From contig CAJNOP010000014.1 in assembly GCA_905250075.1 (NCBI GenBank), forward strand, positions 1,132,537-1,196,536: a stretch of 64,000 nt of DNA, read 5' to 3'. The DNA comes from Rotaria sp. Silwood1. Taxonomy: Eukaryota; Rotifera; Eurotatoria; Philodinida; Philodinidae. The notes under the pieces are model-generated. The model was given only the letters and a program-made list of their open reading frames with translations, did not search any database and had not been told where the DNA came from. This document shows, one piece after another, positions 1 to 11,251 of this stretch. Numbering within the stretch: the first letter of the stretch is position 1; each line of letters begins with the position of its first letter. The translations under genes were made by a program, and so were the position numbers.

Positions 1-850
1 TATCAAAAAATTGTAAAGATGGATAAATAAGAATTTGAAGAGGAGGCGAATATTTACCAACTGATTGAGTAGTAAAATGCATGGTAATTATAGCAGCAAG
101 ACTACCACCTAAAATATAACAAGAAAAAGTCGTCATTATACTTTCATTTGATCTTCCAGAAATGCAATAAAGAAGTAGTCGGCTTTTTTTATTACAAGAC
201 GTTATTGATATATGTTCCGTAAGGGGATGAAGGTGAGGATCTAAGTTTTTACTCCTATAATTCAACATTACTTTAGATTATGTGTCACAAAACTTATGTT
301 AATGTATTTTCAGCTTGGATAATCAACATTATAATATGTTTGAAGTTAAAATAAAAAATTTAAGCATTGAATCGTTGAATTAGTTTTATGTTCATTTAAT
401 GTAAATTAACATACCTGCCGAATCATCAGCTAACGTAATCTGTGTTGGATCGATATGTAACTTTTTTGAATCTTGATATTCAAGAAGATATTTTGCCACA
501 GTATAGCAATCTTCCAGACCAGTTGGAAATGGATATTCTGGTGCGAGACGATAACTAAATAGAATTTCTTTCATCAATTAATTGATGTAGAAGTATTTAA
601 AAATGAATCCAATGCGTCTTACTCGACCGAAAAATAACTATATTTGCTAATCTTGATAATGTACTAGTGAGTGCATTATATGTATCTATAATTTGATTCA
701 GAGAAATTTTAATATATGTTAATCATACTTACCAACTGAACCCATATAAAACTCACCACCATAAAAATAGACAATAGCTGGCAAATTATTATGATCATTT
801 AGTAGTCGAACAATTCTAACTGCTATGTTTTCAATAGATGTATCTACAAT
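1..850 (-). CDS. Arylacetamide deacetylase-like esterase, partial at left edge, catalytic motifs degraded
   Basis: Alpha/beta-hydrolase of the hormone-sensitive-lipase family, which hydrolyses carboxyl esters. Exons on the minus strand are 850-733, 685-628, 554-415 and 108-1 (continuing off the window). All joins keep frame if the second intron uses the unusual donor GTCGAG. Recognisable blocks are YRLAPEYPFP, LHIDPTQITL and GGSLAA after the nucleophile elbow. Two key motifs are altered: the oxyanion motif HGGGF reads YGGEF, and the elbow GDSAGG reads DDSAGG, although the serine remains. No exon matching the N-terminal anchor of the neighbouring paralogue is visible upstream of 850, so the copy looks 5'-truncated. 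It is a tandem paralogue of the gene at 2748-5446. Open, phase-consistent exons argue for recent decay or a non-catalytic role rather than an old pseudogene. Confidence 0.72.
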
Positions 851-1115
851 CTAAGTAAAAAGAATATACATGAACGAAAAGACATTATTTTATCTGCGGA
901 TTAGCATCCTCTTTTTGTCTGTTTTTCAATAATGTTACTAGACTAATAGTTTTGCGCAAGACTAAAACATGATTTGACAAACCAAAAAACTCGACTGCTA
1001 TACCTTGTAAAAACGAAAGCTTTCATATATCAAAATAATCAAAGTCAACATGCAATTAAGTGAGAAAATTTCATGGGAGCAGTGAGTACTCGAACTCAAT
1101 TGATTTGTGCAATAC

Positions 1116-1372
1116 CTTCACTATTTGGTGCATAAAGAAGGTATCCAATTAAGTTGCTATAATAGCGACTAGGATGGTTAAACGTTGAATCGTACGGGTC
1201 ATATATAATCTTAAAAGAAAAGAGTTTTTATGGAAGGCAAATTACATTTTCAAAGTCGTATTCAGTTGAAAATACTGACCATTAACATCAACAGCGATAG
1301 TAGATAAAGTATATTTAAAACTATAATTAGTTATTTTTGTAAACAGAACTAATGAGGGAAGGTCTCCAGCTG
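1116..1372 (-). pseudogene. Possible decayed coding fragment, unrecognised
   Basis: Two minus-strand stretches look coding. One, about 1372-1250, reads with the blocks LPSLVLFTKITNYSF and VDVNGQYFQLNTTLK. The second, 1209-1116, is bounded by a TTTTAAG acceptor and a GTATT donor and includes YDPYDSTFNHPSRYY. The first ends in phase 2 and the second begins in phase 0, so they do not join cleanly. I do not recognise the protein, and it does not match the N-terminal exons of the neighbouring esterase. It may be a gene relic or chance. Confidence 0.22.
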
Positions 1373-2747
1373 TCAAATCGCTTTGTGATCGAAGATACAC
1401 TCAAATGATGCACCTTGATGAACTATTAAGCTCCTCTACAAGGATTTCGTTTTCCAGGCCTCATGAACAGTGATGTACGATTATTACAATTCTTACTTTT
1501 GACATACAATATGTACTAATTTATTCGGTATTTTGCCTGAACATGTCGCAAAAAGAGGATAACATGTAAAGTGAAAGAAACATTGTTAAGAAGAAACGTA
1601 TTCAACTTCAACTCAAAATTGCGTCAAAGATTCAGTCACTCGACACATTTCTTCCATTGTCAGTGAAAAGTCATCGCTCGTCATCTATCTGATCGAATTC
1701 CTCTTGATGATATGAACATGAATATCACAAAACTAAATAATATACTTAAATTAGAGTCATTTATTCTTAACTGATTATTCTCGCCTATCTTTACTGCTAT
1801 GATTATATATACGTGATTTAAAGCCGTATATCTTGATACACATCCAGATCTATTCAAAACTATCGTTGAAGTTTGCTTCTAATTTGATGGTTTAGAATGT
1901 CATATACGTAATGGTTCCTCATGTTCATTCATGCGATGCAGATATTGTGGTTATGTATTATGTATTGGACACTTTTTCACAACTATCACTTTGACAGATT
2001 CCATGCTTCATTTCACTTTTCTAATTTCTGTTAATTCGAGTCTGATTCATAAAAGTGTTACTGAAAATCGATCATAGGATAAGAAGTTCGCGAATTCATA
2101 TTTCTAGTGTCTATTACCTAATGTATCGATTAATGAGCTGACATGTCTATCAGCATGTCAACTATGAAATCAATGAGTGCTAAAAATATCAGACGAGTCA
2201 ATGCTTACATCTTTGAGCAAGAGCATATGTTGTTTTTTAATAGTCAATCGGTATTTCAAATAAAATCATATCTTCGATAAGAAGTATTGATTTATCTTCA
2301 AACTCTAGAACCTTAATCAATACTAAGGTAATTAGTATCGACACAAATTTGTGCTACATTGGAGCATGTTTAATCAAGATATCGAATAAATAAGTACAGT
2401 AGTACAGCAAAACTAATGGTGGTAATAATCATATATCTCCACTCAGAAGGCCTAAAAAACCGAAACCTTTGTAGGGTATTCAATAGCTCATTAAGATATA
2501 TCGTTCCAGTACATACTCGATCAAAGAGCGGTTTGAGAGTTGAAGACGTTTCCTCATAAGAAGAATTCTGAAATATTTTAGTGTTTATAATTTCGGCACG
2601 GAATATTATATTAATATTTTAAGCTTCAATATAAGAAAAGAAACAACTCTTAAACTTGTATATATATATATATTATAAACAAACGAAATAAAATCAATCT
2701 AACAAACACAACAAAAAAAGACATCCACTCTTATTATTTACACCTTT
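1373..2747. other. Intergenic, no gene recognised
   Basis: AT-rich sequence with only short interrupted frames on both strands. A short (TA)n run lies near 2659-2675, just past the 3' end of the esterase gene. I see no RNA gene or clear repeat. Confidence 0.5.
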
Positions 2748-5446
2748 TCATATAATGAAAGTAGTTCTATTAATAACAAACTGAGCACAATCATGAATAA
2801 TATCAAAAGCTTCATTAAAAGCCACTGGAAAATCAACAAATGTCATTGCACCATGAAATATACGATACTCTCTATAAACGATGTCTTTTACATTAAGTTT
2901 TTGTAAACGTTCAAAATATAATTGAGAATCAGATAAAAGAACATCATATGTACAAGCACCGATGAATGTTGATGGACTATTATGTAAAATTTTATCATCT
3001 GCTAATAATGGTGAAATATTTTCATTAAATAATTTCCAAGTATCTGGGTGAGATTTTTCAACTAAGTGATCTTTATTTGCAATTGGTAAATTAACTTTTG
3101 AATAAAAATAATTATAATCATCAGATGATAAATGTTGATTTTGGAAAAGTTCATTTTTAGCAAACGATGTATTCACATAGAAATTCGTTACTTGAGTAAG
3201 AATATCTTCACGAAGAATTGATAGAATATTATAAGGTGAATTAGTTAAATAAGATGGTAAACGAAAATTAACAAGTTGAAGTAATGGATAAAGAAGAATA
3301 ACACCACGAATAATTGATTTTTGTTCATGACGTATTTGTCGTTCCACTACAACAGCTATATTACCTCCTACAGAAAAAAAAAGTACACTCATACAATTCA
3401 AAAATAGGTTTATAAGGTTCGACCTACCCGCTGAATCACCACAGAGAAAAACTTGTTTAGGATCGATAGAAAATTCTTGATAATTATCCATTACATATCG
3501 TACTACTTTAACGCTATCTTCAATTGGTATTGGATAATGTACATTTGGTGTTAATCGATAACTAATAATATATGAATTAATATCTATGAGTATTTCTTTT
3601 TACAATGCACTTACTTGACTGAAATAACTTTTGCACCACTATACATTGACATATGATAAGTCATAGTATCATGAGAATCTATTGAAATTAACCAACATGC
3701 TTTTTTCGAAAATTTCAGATCACCCTCCACCGTACAAAAAAAATGAAAATTGAGATAAATACACGAGACGGTAGCCTGGTGTCTAATCTTTCATCAACTA
3801 AATGCTTTTTCATTTGAGATCTCATTTTTCCAAAAAAGTTTAGGTGGCTTCCGTCATTTCGTGAACAAGTTTTCGTATCTAATGTGCCGAAATGATTTTA
3901 TTGTAGATATCAATCAATGGGACGATAATATTATCAGTCTAATACAGTCAGAATAGGACAGTCGTCACTTTAGGCAAGAAGCACAGTATATGCCAAAGCT
4001 TGTTGATGAAGACGATGGCATGCTCAAAGATTAAATCAGTATATCCTAACATAGTGGTTGAATCAACTAAATGAGGTATAACATGATCCTTGCCGCTGGT
4101 AATAGCATACACTGTATATATTATTATTCAGAGAAAACAAGTTATATGTATCGAAGATGTATCCGACAATACAAATAAGTTTTTTTTTCAGAATCTCGAT
4201 ATTAAATGAATCTGATAGATTGGTAGAATAACAGTTCTAAATATAACTATTTTCGGCATGATAAAATTTCATAGTGCGACTATCAAATACAAAAATTCTT
4301 ATAATTTTGATTTATTCATATATTCGGCATTATTTTTTTAATTAATTCGTCGAACTCTTCTGACAATATACCATAAGATTATAATAGTCAGAGTTTGTGA
4401 GTTCCATACTTTGGCCACTCATGAGACCACACTGAGAATTTATATTGCTTGAAAAATATTCTCGTTTCAGAAAAAGCGGGAAATCTTTTTTGCTTTTTTC
4501 TCTGTTTATATGTTTTTGATTGCGTAACCGAGAATTCTCTATGCATCTTCATAATATGTATATATTTATTATTTTGTTTGAAAGAGCATGTCAAGATTCA
4601 GAGCATGACAGAACCCGTTTTTTAGTTAAGTTTTGTTACTAGTATATAAGAGTACTATTACCATTTGAAAATCCATTTTTTTGAGATTTCGTGCTATTTC
4701 AAACAAAAAATAAATCAACTATATAGAATAAGGACTAACTGAGAATTTTGGATTGCTAAATGAGCTATTTTTGACCTAGGTTTGTTGAATACTTCTCGCA
4801 AACAGCATATTACAGAGCTGAAAATTTCATAGACTTGTATGTACCTGACTCAATATCGGTTTTTGAGAGGAAGAGGTGGCGTTAATAATAACTTACAAAT
4901 ACTGCCAAAAAAGAATCCACCACCATGAAAAAATATAATCACTGGAGATAAGAATGTTTTTGACATATTGCTTGGTGTATAGATACGAACAAGAACATCT
5001 TCTATATATTGATCATGGTACTATAGAGAAGAAAAAAAAATTAAAAAATATCAAAATAACTCTATTTTATTACTTACCAATACTTGACCATGATCGAAAG
5101 AACGTATTTTGATTTGATCAAACGAATCAACAATAGTATTAAGTGTCTTATAATATGGAATACCAATGATTGATTCAAAAATTTGACTCTACAAAATAGA
5201 AAAAAAGAAAACATTGAAATCTCCAATGAATCGCTTCATATTACTTACAAAATCAAGGACGAAAGCAAAAGTACCTGTAATAATTTTATATTTTATTGGA
5301 TGTATCATTGAACCAGGAACACGAACAGGTATAATATAATGAGTAATAAAAAAAGCAAATATCACTGTGATTATGAAGAGGAATGATCTCAATGATGGGA
5401 CACATGATTTATTTTGATATGTCATTTGTAACAGAATATTTAACAA
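2748..5446 (-). CDS. Arylacetamide deacetylase-like esterase, complete, six exons
   Basis: Exons on the minus strand are 5446-5249, 5188-5078, 5020-4897, 3678-3615, 3561-3428 and 3367-2748. Every GT-AG join keeps frame and gives 416 residues, close to the roughly 400 of arylacetamide deacetylases. Residues 19-40 form an N-terminal hydrophobic anchor, as in these ER-membrane type II enzymes. The oxyanion motif HGGGFFFGS is at about 135-143, YRLTP at 167 and the elbow GDSAGG at 207-212. The predicted triad is Ser209, Asp352 (YDVLLSDS) and His382 (IFHGA). The likely role is hydrolysis of lipid or xenobiotic esters at the ER; the substrate cannot be read from sequence. Introns are 53-72 nt except the third (about 1.2 kb), which holds a decayed exon-3-like stretch. 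The fifth intron (3368-3427) is 60 nt with no in-frame stop. A second Met lies seven codons after the chosen start. Confidence 0.88.
3727..3785 (-). pseudogene. Decayed duplicate of esterase exon 3 inside intron 3
   Basis: Just 5' of the exon-4 acceptor (minus strand) the sequence reads RLPSRVFISIFIFF and, after a one-base shift, YGGG followed by a stop. This resembles the exon that carries PVIIFFHGGG in the intact gene at 4897-5020. About 48 nt separate it from exon 4, the size of a normal short intron here. It may be the original exon 3 of a broken tandem copy. The similarity is short and could be chance. Confidence 0.35.
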
Positions 5447-6534
5447 ACTTTCAATATATGGATGTTATTTATGTAGCTGTATAGAACAGAAGAACGCAAA
5501 AATGCAAAGGTGATATGATAAAATACAGAAATGTTGTATCAGAAGATAATCACGCGAGAAGAAAAAAAGAAAAAAGTAACACTATAATAAACAGTAATTT
5601 TCTCAGGGAAAATGTCACGATAGTGTGTATCTAAATATATCGCGGAATATATATAATTATTATATTCTTGTGATTCACTGTTGTTTTTTAAATCAATCTG
5701 TCATATTATTTTTTGAAGACTATACATGAATTTGAATAACACTATTTCATGCTGATATAGATCAAGATTCATTTTTCGAATGAATAATATTCATTTGTAA
5801 GTTAGATTTCTGAATGTTCTATGATCAATTTGATTTTCATCAAGCAATGCAAAACAAAAAGCAACTGAAAATTTTTATGTATCTTCATTTTTACTATTGT
5901 ACATTTGTTTGTATCAAGTGATAATTGCATAGAAATTCGTTAGTTGTACGTCTAGTGATGAGAAAACTTTTAAAATTACAGTTGAAAACTGCTGAATTTC
6001 TTCCTTATGACCGAGGTAATCCTCGAGGACTCTATTATCATGTCATTCTCTCAAATACGTTGTATTTTATCTTCTTATTGTATATGTATATGTACTCTTG
6101 TTCAAGGCATGGCGTGATCTTATGCGTTCATATACCCACAAACCTGTCTTTTTTTCTTTCGTTCTTTTCCCCTTGTTGGATCTGTACGTCATGACCTTTT
6201 TTTTTAAATAAAACTATTATAATCAATGATAACATCTTTTGGTTTTGTTTTATGCTTTTATCACCATACTTCGCTTTTCTTTTAAATATGTTACATATAG
6301 CGAGAAAGTGCGAAATGCACAGCATCTTAAAGTATATTCTCCTTGAAAAATGAATAACGTTTAAGCAAAAAAAAATTGTAAGAAAAAAAGAAGGGTGACA
6401 TTTTTTTTTCTACAATGTATCGTTTGAGCATAGCAAGTTTTCTCTCTTAATTATTTTGTTTGTATTTATATTCATGTATATGAATTTCAGGCAAAATTGG
6501 TTTCTTTTTGGCGCTTCTATCCAATTCAAGGTTC

Positions 6535-6618
6535 TTCTTCAGAATACACACACCCTATGCACACATTGCCTGGCACGACAACTAGGGTGAGTGAAGGGGT
6601 GTGCGTATTCTAAAGAAG
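6535..6618. repeat. Imperfect inverted repeat (hairpin)
   Basis: Arms of about 21 bases: AGAATACACACACCC near 6541-6555 faces GGGGTGTGCGTATTCT near 6596-6611. The match extends into TTCTTC/GAAG outside. An inner CACCCTA/TAGGGTG pair extends the fold. It is a small stem-loop of about 84 bp, possibly a remnant of a miniature transposon. Confidence 0.6.
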
Positions 6619-6664
6619 TACCCATCCAAACAGGGTATAACAGATACTAAAAATAAACAATTAT

Positions 6665-6815
6665 TTACTCACAATAAATTTTAACCGATAATCAATGTTC
6701 CCATGTCCCCATCGTCGAAAAAAAATGCAAATTCATTGTAAAAAACAATGAATTTACTCATACATTAAATTTCACCAATGATCAATGTCCCCATGTCCCC
6801 ATCATCAAAAAAATG
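6665..6815. repeat. Two-copy direct repeat of about 75-85 bp
   Basis: Both copies carry AATCAATGTTCCCATG or its variant ATCAATGTCCCCATG, followed by TCCCCATCRTC and an A-run. A perfect 10-bp hairpin (AATTCATTGT / ACAATGAATT, 6730-6754) lies between the copies. Confidence 0.6.
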
Positions 6816-9800
6816 ACTAATATATTATCACATAAAAAAATACTAAGCGTCTTATATCTTTCTCCTTGAATAAACTAAAAAAAGCTTTAAATTTTGAATA
6901 AACAAATACACTTATATCTTTATAAATTTTTTTTTTTTTCGAAAAATCAAAAATAGCAATTTTAATGTCAATTAGATTCCAAACTCACCTCCAACATCTA
7001 TACTCAAACAAACTCAAAATGATTTTTTCATTTAATACTAAAGTAATTAAAAAAGGTGATGAACAATGCCGAAACCTCTATATCAATTTTTTCTTTAATC
7101 TCAGTTATGCAAAGAGCTAATTTTGACTAGGCAAAATCATATCTAATATTTTCAAAAAAAAATTCTATCTTTAGTTCAATTCTGCCTGAATACCAAATTT
7201 GCTTGACACATATATATTAGTTCAAAACTTATATTAATACAATGCTCCATCTACGAATATTACCCACATAATAATATTAGGTAAAAACTGCTTTGTCTAG
7301 GAAAAATTGGAAAAGATTTAATACTAAATAATTTCATGTTTTGTTTTGTCACCTGTATTGATGTGTATAATATTGCGTTCTTTTTTTCTGTTTTATGTTT
7401 TTGTCTCCGATGTTTATTTATTGTTTTATTTATTGTTATTGACATGTTTTTCATACCTGTATTCGTGTGTTCCGTTTGCATAAGGAATAAAAGACGTAAA
7501 ATCATTTCATAATTTCATAACATATTTATTCTCAGATCGATGTGCACTTCGATTAATTATAACAAACTTTTCATTACAATTATTACAAAATTTGCATTCA
7601 TATTGAGCAGAAGAAATTAATATTAGTGCATGTCAAAGATAGGCTCGATTTGAGTTTTTCAAAGTTTAAATCCAACCAAAAAAGAAAGTTTCTTTTCAGT
7701 TCCATTAGAGATAACTAAAACCAATAATTTTTAATGGAACTCGCTGATCTTCTTCCAAATGAATGGCATTTAAACTTCTGATTCTACTCTAAAAAAAAAA
7801 GAGACTCTGTGTATCAAAAGACGTTACCAAAATAAAAGGACATTCAAAGGAACAATATGTTTAATATAATAGAAGATCTCTTAAGTATTTAATTAAGAAA
7901 TTGTAACCTTCATCAATATATTTAATCAGAGATGTACCATGTTTTCAGGATTCTGATTTGACAACCAATGAAGACTACAGCGAAAATGATTTATGCATCT
8001 TTTGAATTCTAGAAAACCCTTTTAAATGTTTCAAACTGTTCTAATGATTAGTATTTGAAAAAAAAAGAAATCTTACAGAAAGCTCTCTTAGAACAATTAT
8101 CCTCTTGGATAAAGTAAAATATTAAGGATTGTGCGCTATTAGACGTAATGGAAGAAATATTCATCTTCTATTAACTTTGATGTAATTATAATATTAAATA
8201 TATTGAATATTTTCATTGTTATGTATGACTTCTTTTTTGTTTACTTCTACTTTTCTTATCGAAATATTGATCCAAACTACAACAATTTAGGTAGAAATCG
8301 AGCTAGCATTTTATACAACTTTCTGACATCAAATTAATTAAAATTCATCAAGAAAATATTCAAAATTCTCACTGGTATACAGCTACTGAAATTAGTACAT
8401 GATAAACATTGATATACAATTACTAATAGCCACCACTTTTAGTATACTTATAGTGTATTGCTATTTGCAACAAACTAGAGCGAATAGCTTATTAATTTAA
8501 TACTATGCTGTCAATAGAATGTGTGATTATTTTTTTCGTTCGACGTTGTTGACTTGAAGATCTACACATAGTATATGTCTATTAAATATAAGATAGTTTA
8601 TTAAGTTAATTTTCATATAGGTTTTAGGATGGATGTAAAAAACCAGAACACCTAAACGCTACATCCACGCTCCCACCTACACTCACACATGACCGTCCAA
8701 TAGTAAACCGTCTAGATACAATACAAGAAAGTTAAAAAGATTTTAACACCTTTCCATTGCAACTGAATTTTTAGTATATTGAAAGTTCTCATGCGTTCAA
8801 AGAAGACTTTAGCTTACGTCTAAAACAGAATTGGTAAAAAATGATGTCCATACTATGATATTCGAAGGATTTCCTCATGGCTGATGATGCATCACCGTTG
8901 TATCATTTCATTTTTTTAGTTAGTTAGTTGGTTCATTTGAATTCAAATGACAATAGTTTTTATAAATGAGTATTTCGAATATTTTCAGAAATACCGACCA
9001 ATAAAACGGTGATCGTTGATTCAAGTCATCATCATCTACAGTGATATTCATTGAAGATTACTGAAGACTAGCGAATATCAATGAACTGTATTAGTGAAAA
9101 CTCATCTACTCTCTGTTCTTGTGAATCAGTCTCATTTATGTTCTCTGTAATACATTGTCAGTCCTGGAGATATATCTTTTGGTACTCATTACTAGAGTTC
9201 GATAATTCCAGTTCGGTTTCCAAATATCGAATTATTGAAATTAAAGTTTCCACTTATTTCAGTACTTAAACAAAACTTCATTAGGTATGTATACTAAGAT
9301 CTTTAATGTCAAAAATGAAAAAATAAAGATTTATCGATATAAATTTAGGAATTTTTGCATTTATCTGATGATTTAAGGTCACCTCCTTTCTGAATGTTAA
9401 AATCAAAATTTTTTCGATTTTTGGTATACATTCGTAGTGTTCTCTGTTGAACGCCATATAAATGATGACGGTTCGTTATTAGCTAGTACTGTAATTAAAC
9501 CCAACTCTTGAAATCCCTGACAGGAAAAAACGCACTATGATCATTTGTTGGTTGCAGAATTCTTCCAATTATAATGGGTATTGATCATTCCACAGGTGCT
9601 AAAAGAATAAATCATGGATCTTTAACACCGCTTTAGTCAGCCAGTTTTCGATCATTTTAGTTGGTGAAAAAAAGCCGTGTTACATACAGAAAAATAACTT
9701 TTTCGTTGTTTTTGAGAACATTTGTGTAGAATCGTCTGTGTTTCTCTAGCATAGTATGTTCGATCAAGCTGGAAATCTGTTAGAGGTACGAAACATTGTT

Positions 9801-10226
9801 TGAGGTGCCTATTTGTTTTTCGTTCTGAAAAATATTGCATCGTTGTTTTTGGCAGATTTTTATAAAAAACATGTATTTTTTGGAGGTACGCTCAATATTT
9901 TAGTTCTTTTATTAGAATGAAGGGATGTAAAAAGAAAGTAAAAAAGAGTAGGCTTCCTAAATAGTATTTAATATTTGTAAAAGAAAAATTTCAGCCTTAT
10001 CAGACTTATTGCGACTGAGAAAGCGTCAATTATACATTATGAGTAAAGCTTTCCAGGAACGATGAATTGATACAGTTTTGAAATGCCCATGGGTATGCGA
10101 GTTATAGAAGTCATAAAATTAGTTTTTACATCTTAGAGTTTTTCCGTTTATTTATTTGAAAACCAAATATTCATTAAAAAATTATTGTCGCATCATTTTG
10201 ACGACATCAAATTAAAAACAAAATGT

Positions 10227-11183
10227 CTAACAAGAAATTAATTGTTCGATCATATACTGTCGTACATTGTCAGTCATTAGCAAATCACTATGCATTCGAT
10301 TATTATCATCAAACAAAATGTTACTCAATTGTTCTTCAAGATACCAACTGGAAAACATTGAGATGATTTTCTTTTCATCATTATATATTTCTTCAACGTA
10401 GAAAATATTTCGTTTTTGATTGGCACCAAGAAGATACTCAAAATATGTAGCATCGAGATGATTTTGACGAGCTGCTCGAGCACCGATAACTATCACTTTT
10501 ATTGATGAATCGTGTCGATTGATATTATGTTCATTCATCCAATTTTGAACGGCACGATGCATTGAATTTAAACTAGCAATAGCAGCTGCATCTAGCAGAA
10601 CAAACAGGTCATTCAAGATATCCCGAGTGTAGGCTGTTAGATGCCCTTGATTAACTGCCATTCTATTGTTTAGCTTTTGTCGAATGAGTATTTGCGATTC
10701 ATGTATAATTCGAAGGGCTGACTGACGTTCCGATCCGATTGAATCTGGTAGCTGAAGATTATTCAACTGTTTCCAGTATTGTTCGAGTGTATCATCAGAC
10801 AAACTAGGCCATTTGTTGCAAAGAAGAAGAACGGTAATTGGAATATGTGCAATACTTTTTAATTGATGAAAAATCTGTGGTATTGTTTTGATTGTTGGAT
10901 AACGAATTCCTCTGTGAATAAAAGTTAGAGAACTGCCATTTCTAATGAAGACTGTACCATTTTCAGTTGTTAAACGCCAAAGATCATCACGAGCTTGTAT
11001 ATAATGACGATGAAATTCTTTATTTAGCTCTGTTAATGATGTAAATAGATTTTGAGGTGTTGTTGATTCTGTTGCTTCAGCTTGTTCAACCATAAAAAAT
11101 GTACCAACGGCCATACAAGCAACTATGGATTCGATCAAGAATAAGATATGAGAAAATTTTTTGAACATAAGTAGACCAAACAT
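10227..11183 (-). CDS. Unrecognised 318-aa protein with N-terminal signal or anchor
   Basis: One uninterrupted 318-codon frame, with codon use unlike the surrounding AT-rich noise. Residues 11-31 are hydrophobic, followed by EQAEATES, which could be a signal-peptide cleavage region or a single membrane anchor. The rest is soluble and mostly helical in character, with Trp/Tyr-rich blocks such as WPSLSDDTLEQYWKQL near 125. A hydrophobic strand-like segment, IKVIVIGARAARQNHLDA (about residues 229-246), is followed by an acidic C-terminal third. I recognise no family. A TATA box 61 bases upstream supports this start. Lack of introns is unlike the other long genes here except the two at 37-42 kb, so horizontal origin is possible but unproven. 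Confidence 0.75.
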   Translation of the reverse strand: MFGLLMFKKFSHILFLIESIVACMAVGTFFMVEQAEATESTTPQNLFTSLTELNKEFHRHYIQARDDLWRLTTENGTVFIRNGSSLTFIHRGIRYPTIKTIPQIFHQLKSIAHIPITVLLLCNKWPSLSDDTLEQYWKQLNNLQLPDSIGSERQSALRIIHESQILIRQKLNNRMAVNQGHLTAYTRDILNDLFVLLDAAAIASLNSMHRAVQNWMNEHNINRHDSSIKVIVIGARAARQNHLDATYFEYLLGANQKRNIFYVEEIYNDEKKIISMFSSWYLEEQLSNILFDDNNRMHSDLLMTDNVRQYMIEQLISC

Positions 11184-11243
11184 AATAAAATTATTTTCAC
11201 TTTTGAAATGTGAATATATTGTTGTTTCGAAGGAGAAATAACG

Positions 11244-11251
11244 CTTTTATA
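11244..11251 (-). promoter_or_regulatory. TATA box of the 318-aa gene
   Basis: TATAAAAG on the minus strand, 61 bases upstream of the ATG at 11183. The spacing would allow transcription to start about 30 bases before the start codon. Confidence 0.55.

Larger units (their letters stand above)
5447..10226. other. Long gene-poor interval
   Basis: No gene recognised on either strand in nearly 4.8 kb. The open frames here are short, AT-biased and without domain motifs. The interval holds a hairpin at 6535-6618 and a local duplication at 6665-6815, listed separately, plus many poly-A/T runs. Confidence 0.5.

Noticed and set aside
4388-4594. 68-codon minus-strand frame inside esterase intron 3
   Set aside because: No homology to the esterase exons, low-complexity Lys-rich composition and no splice sites in phase.
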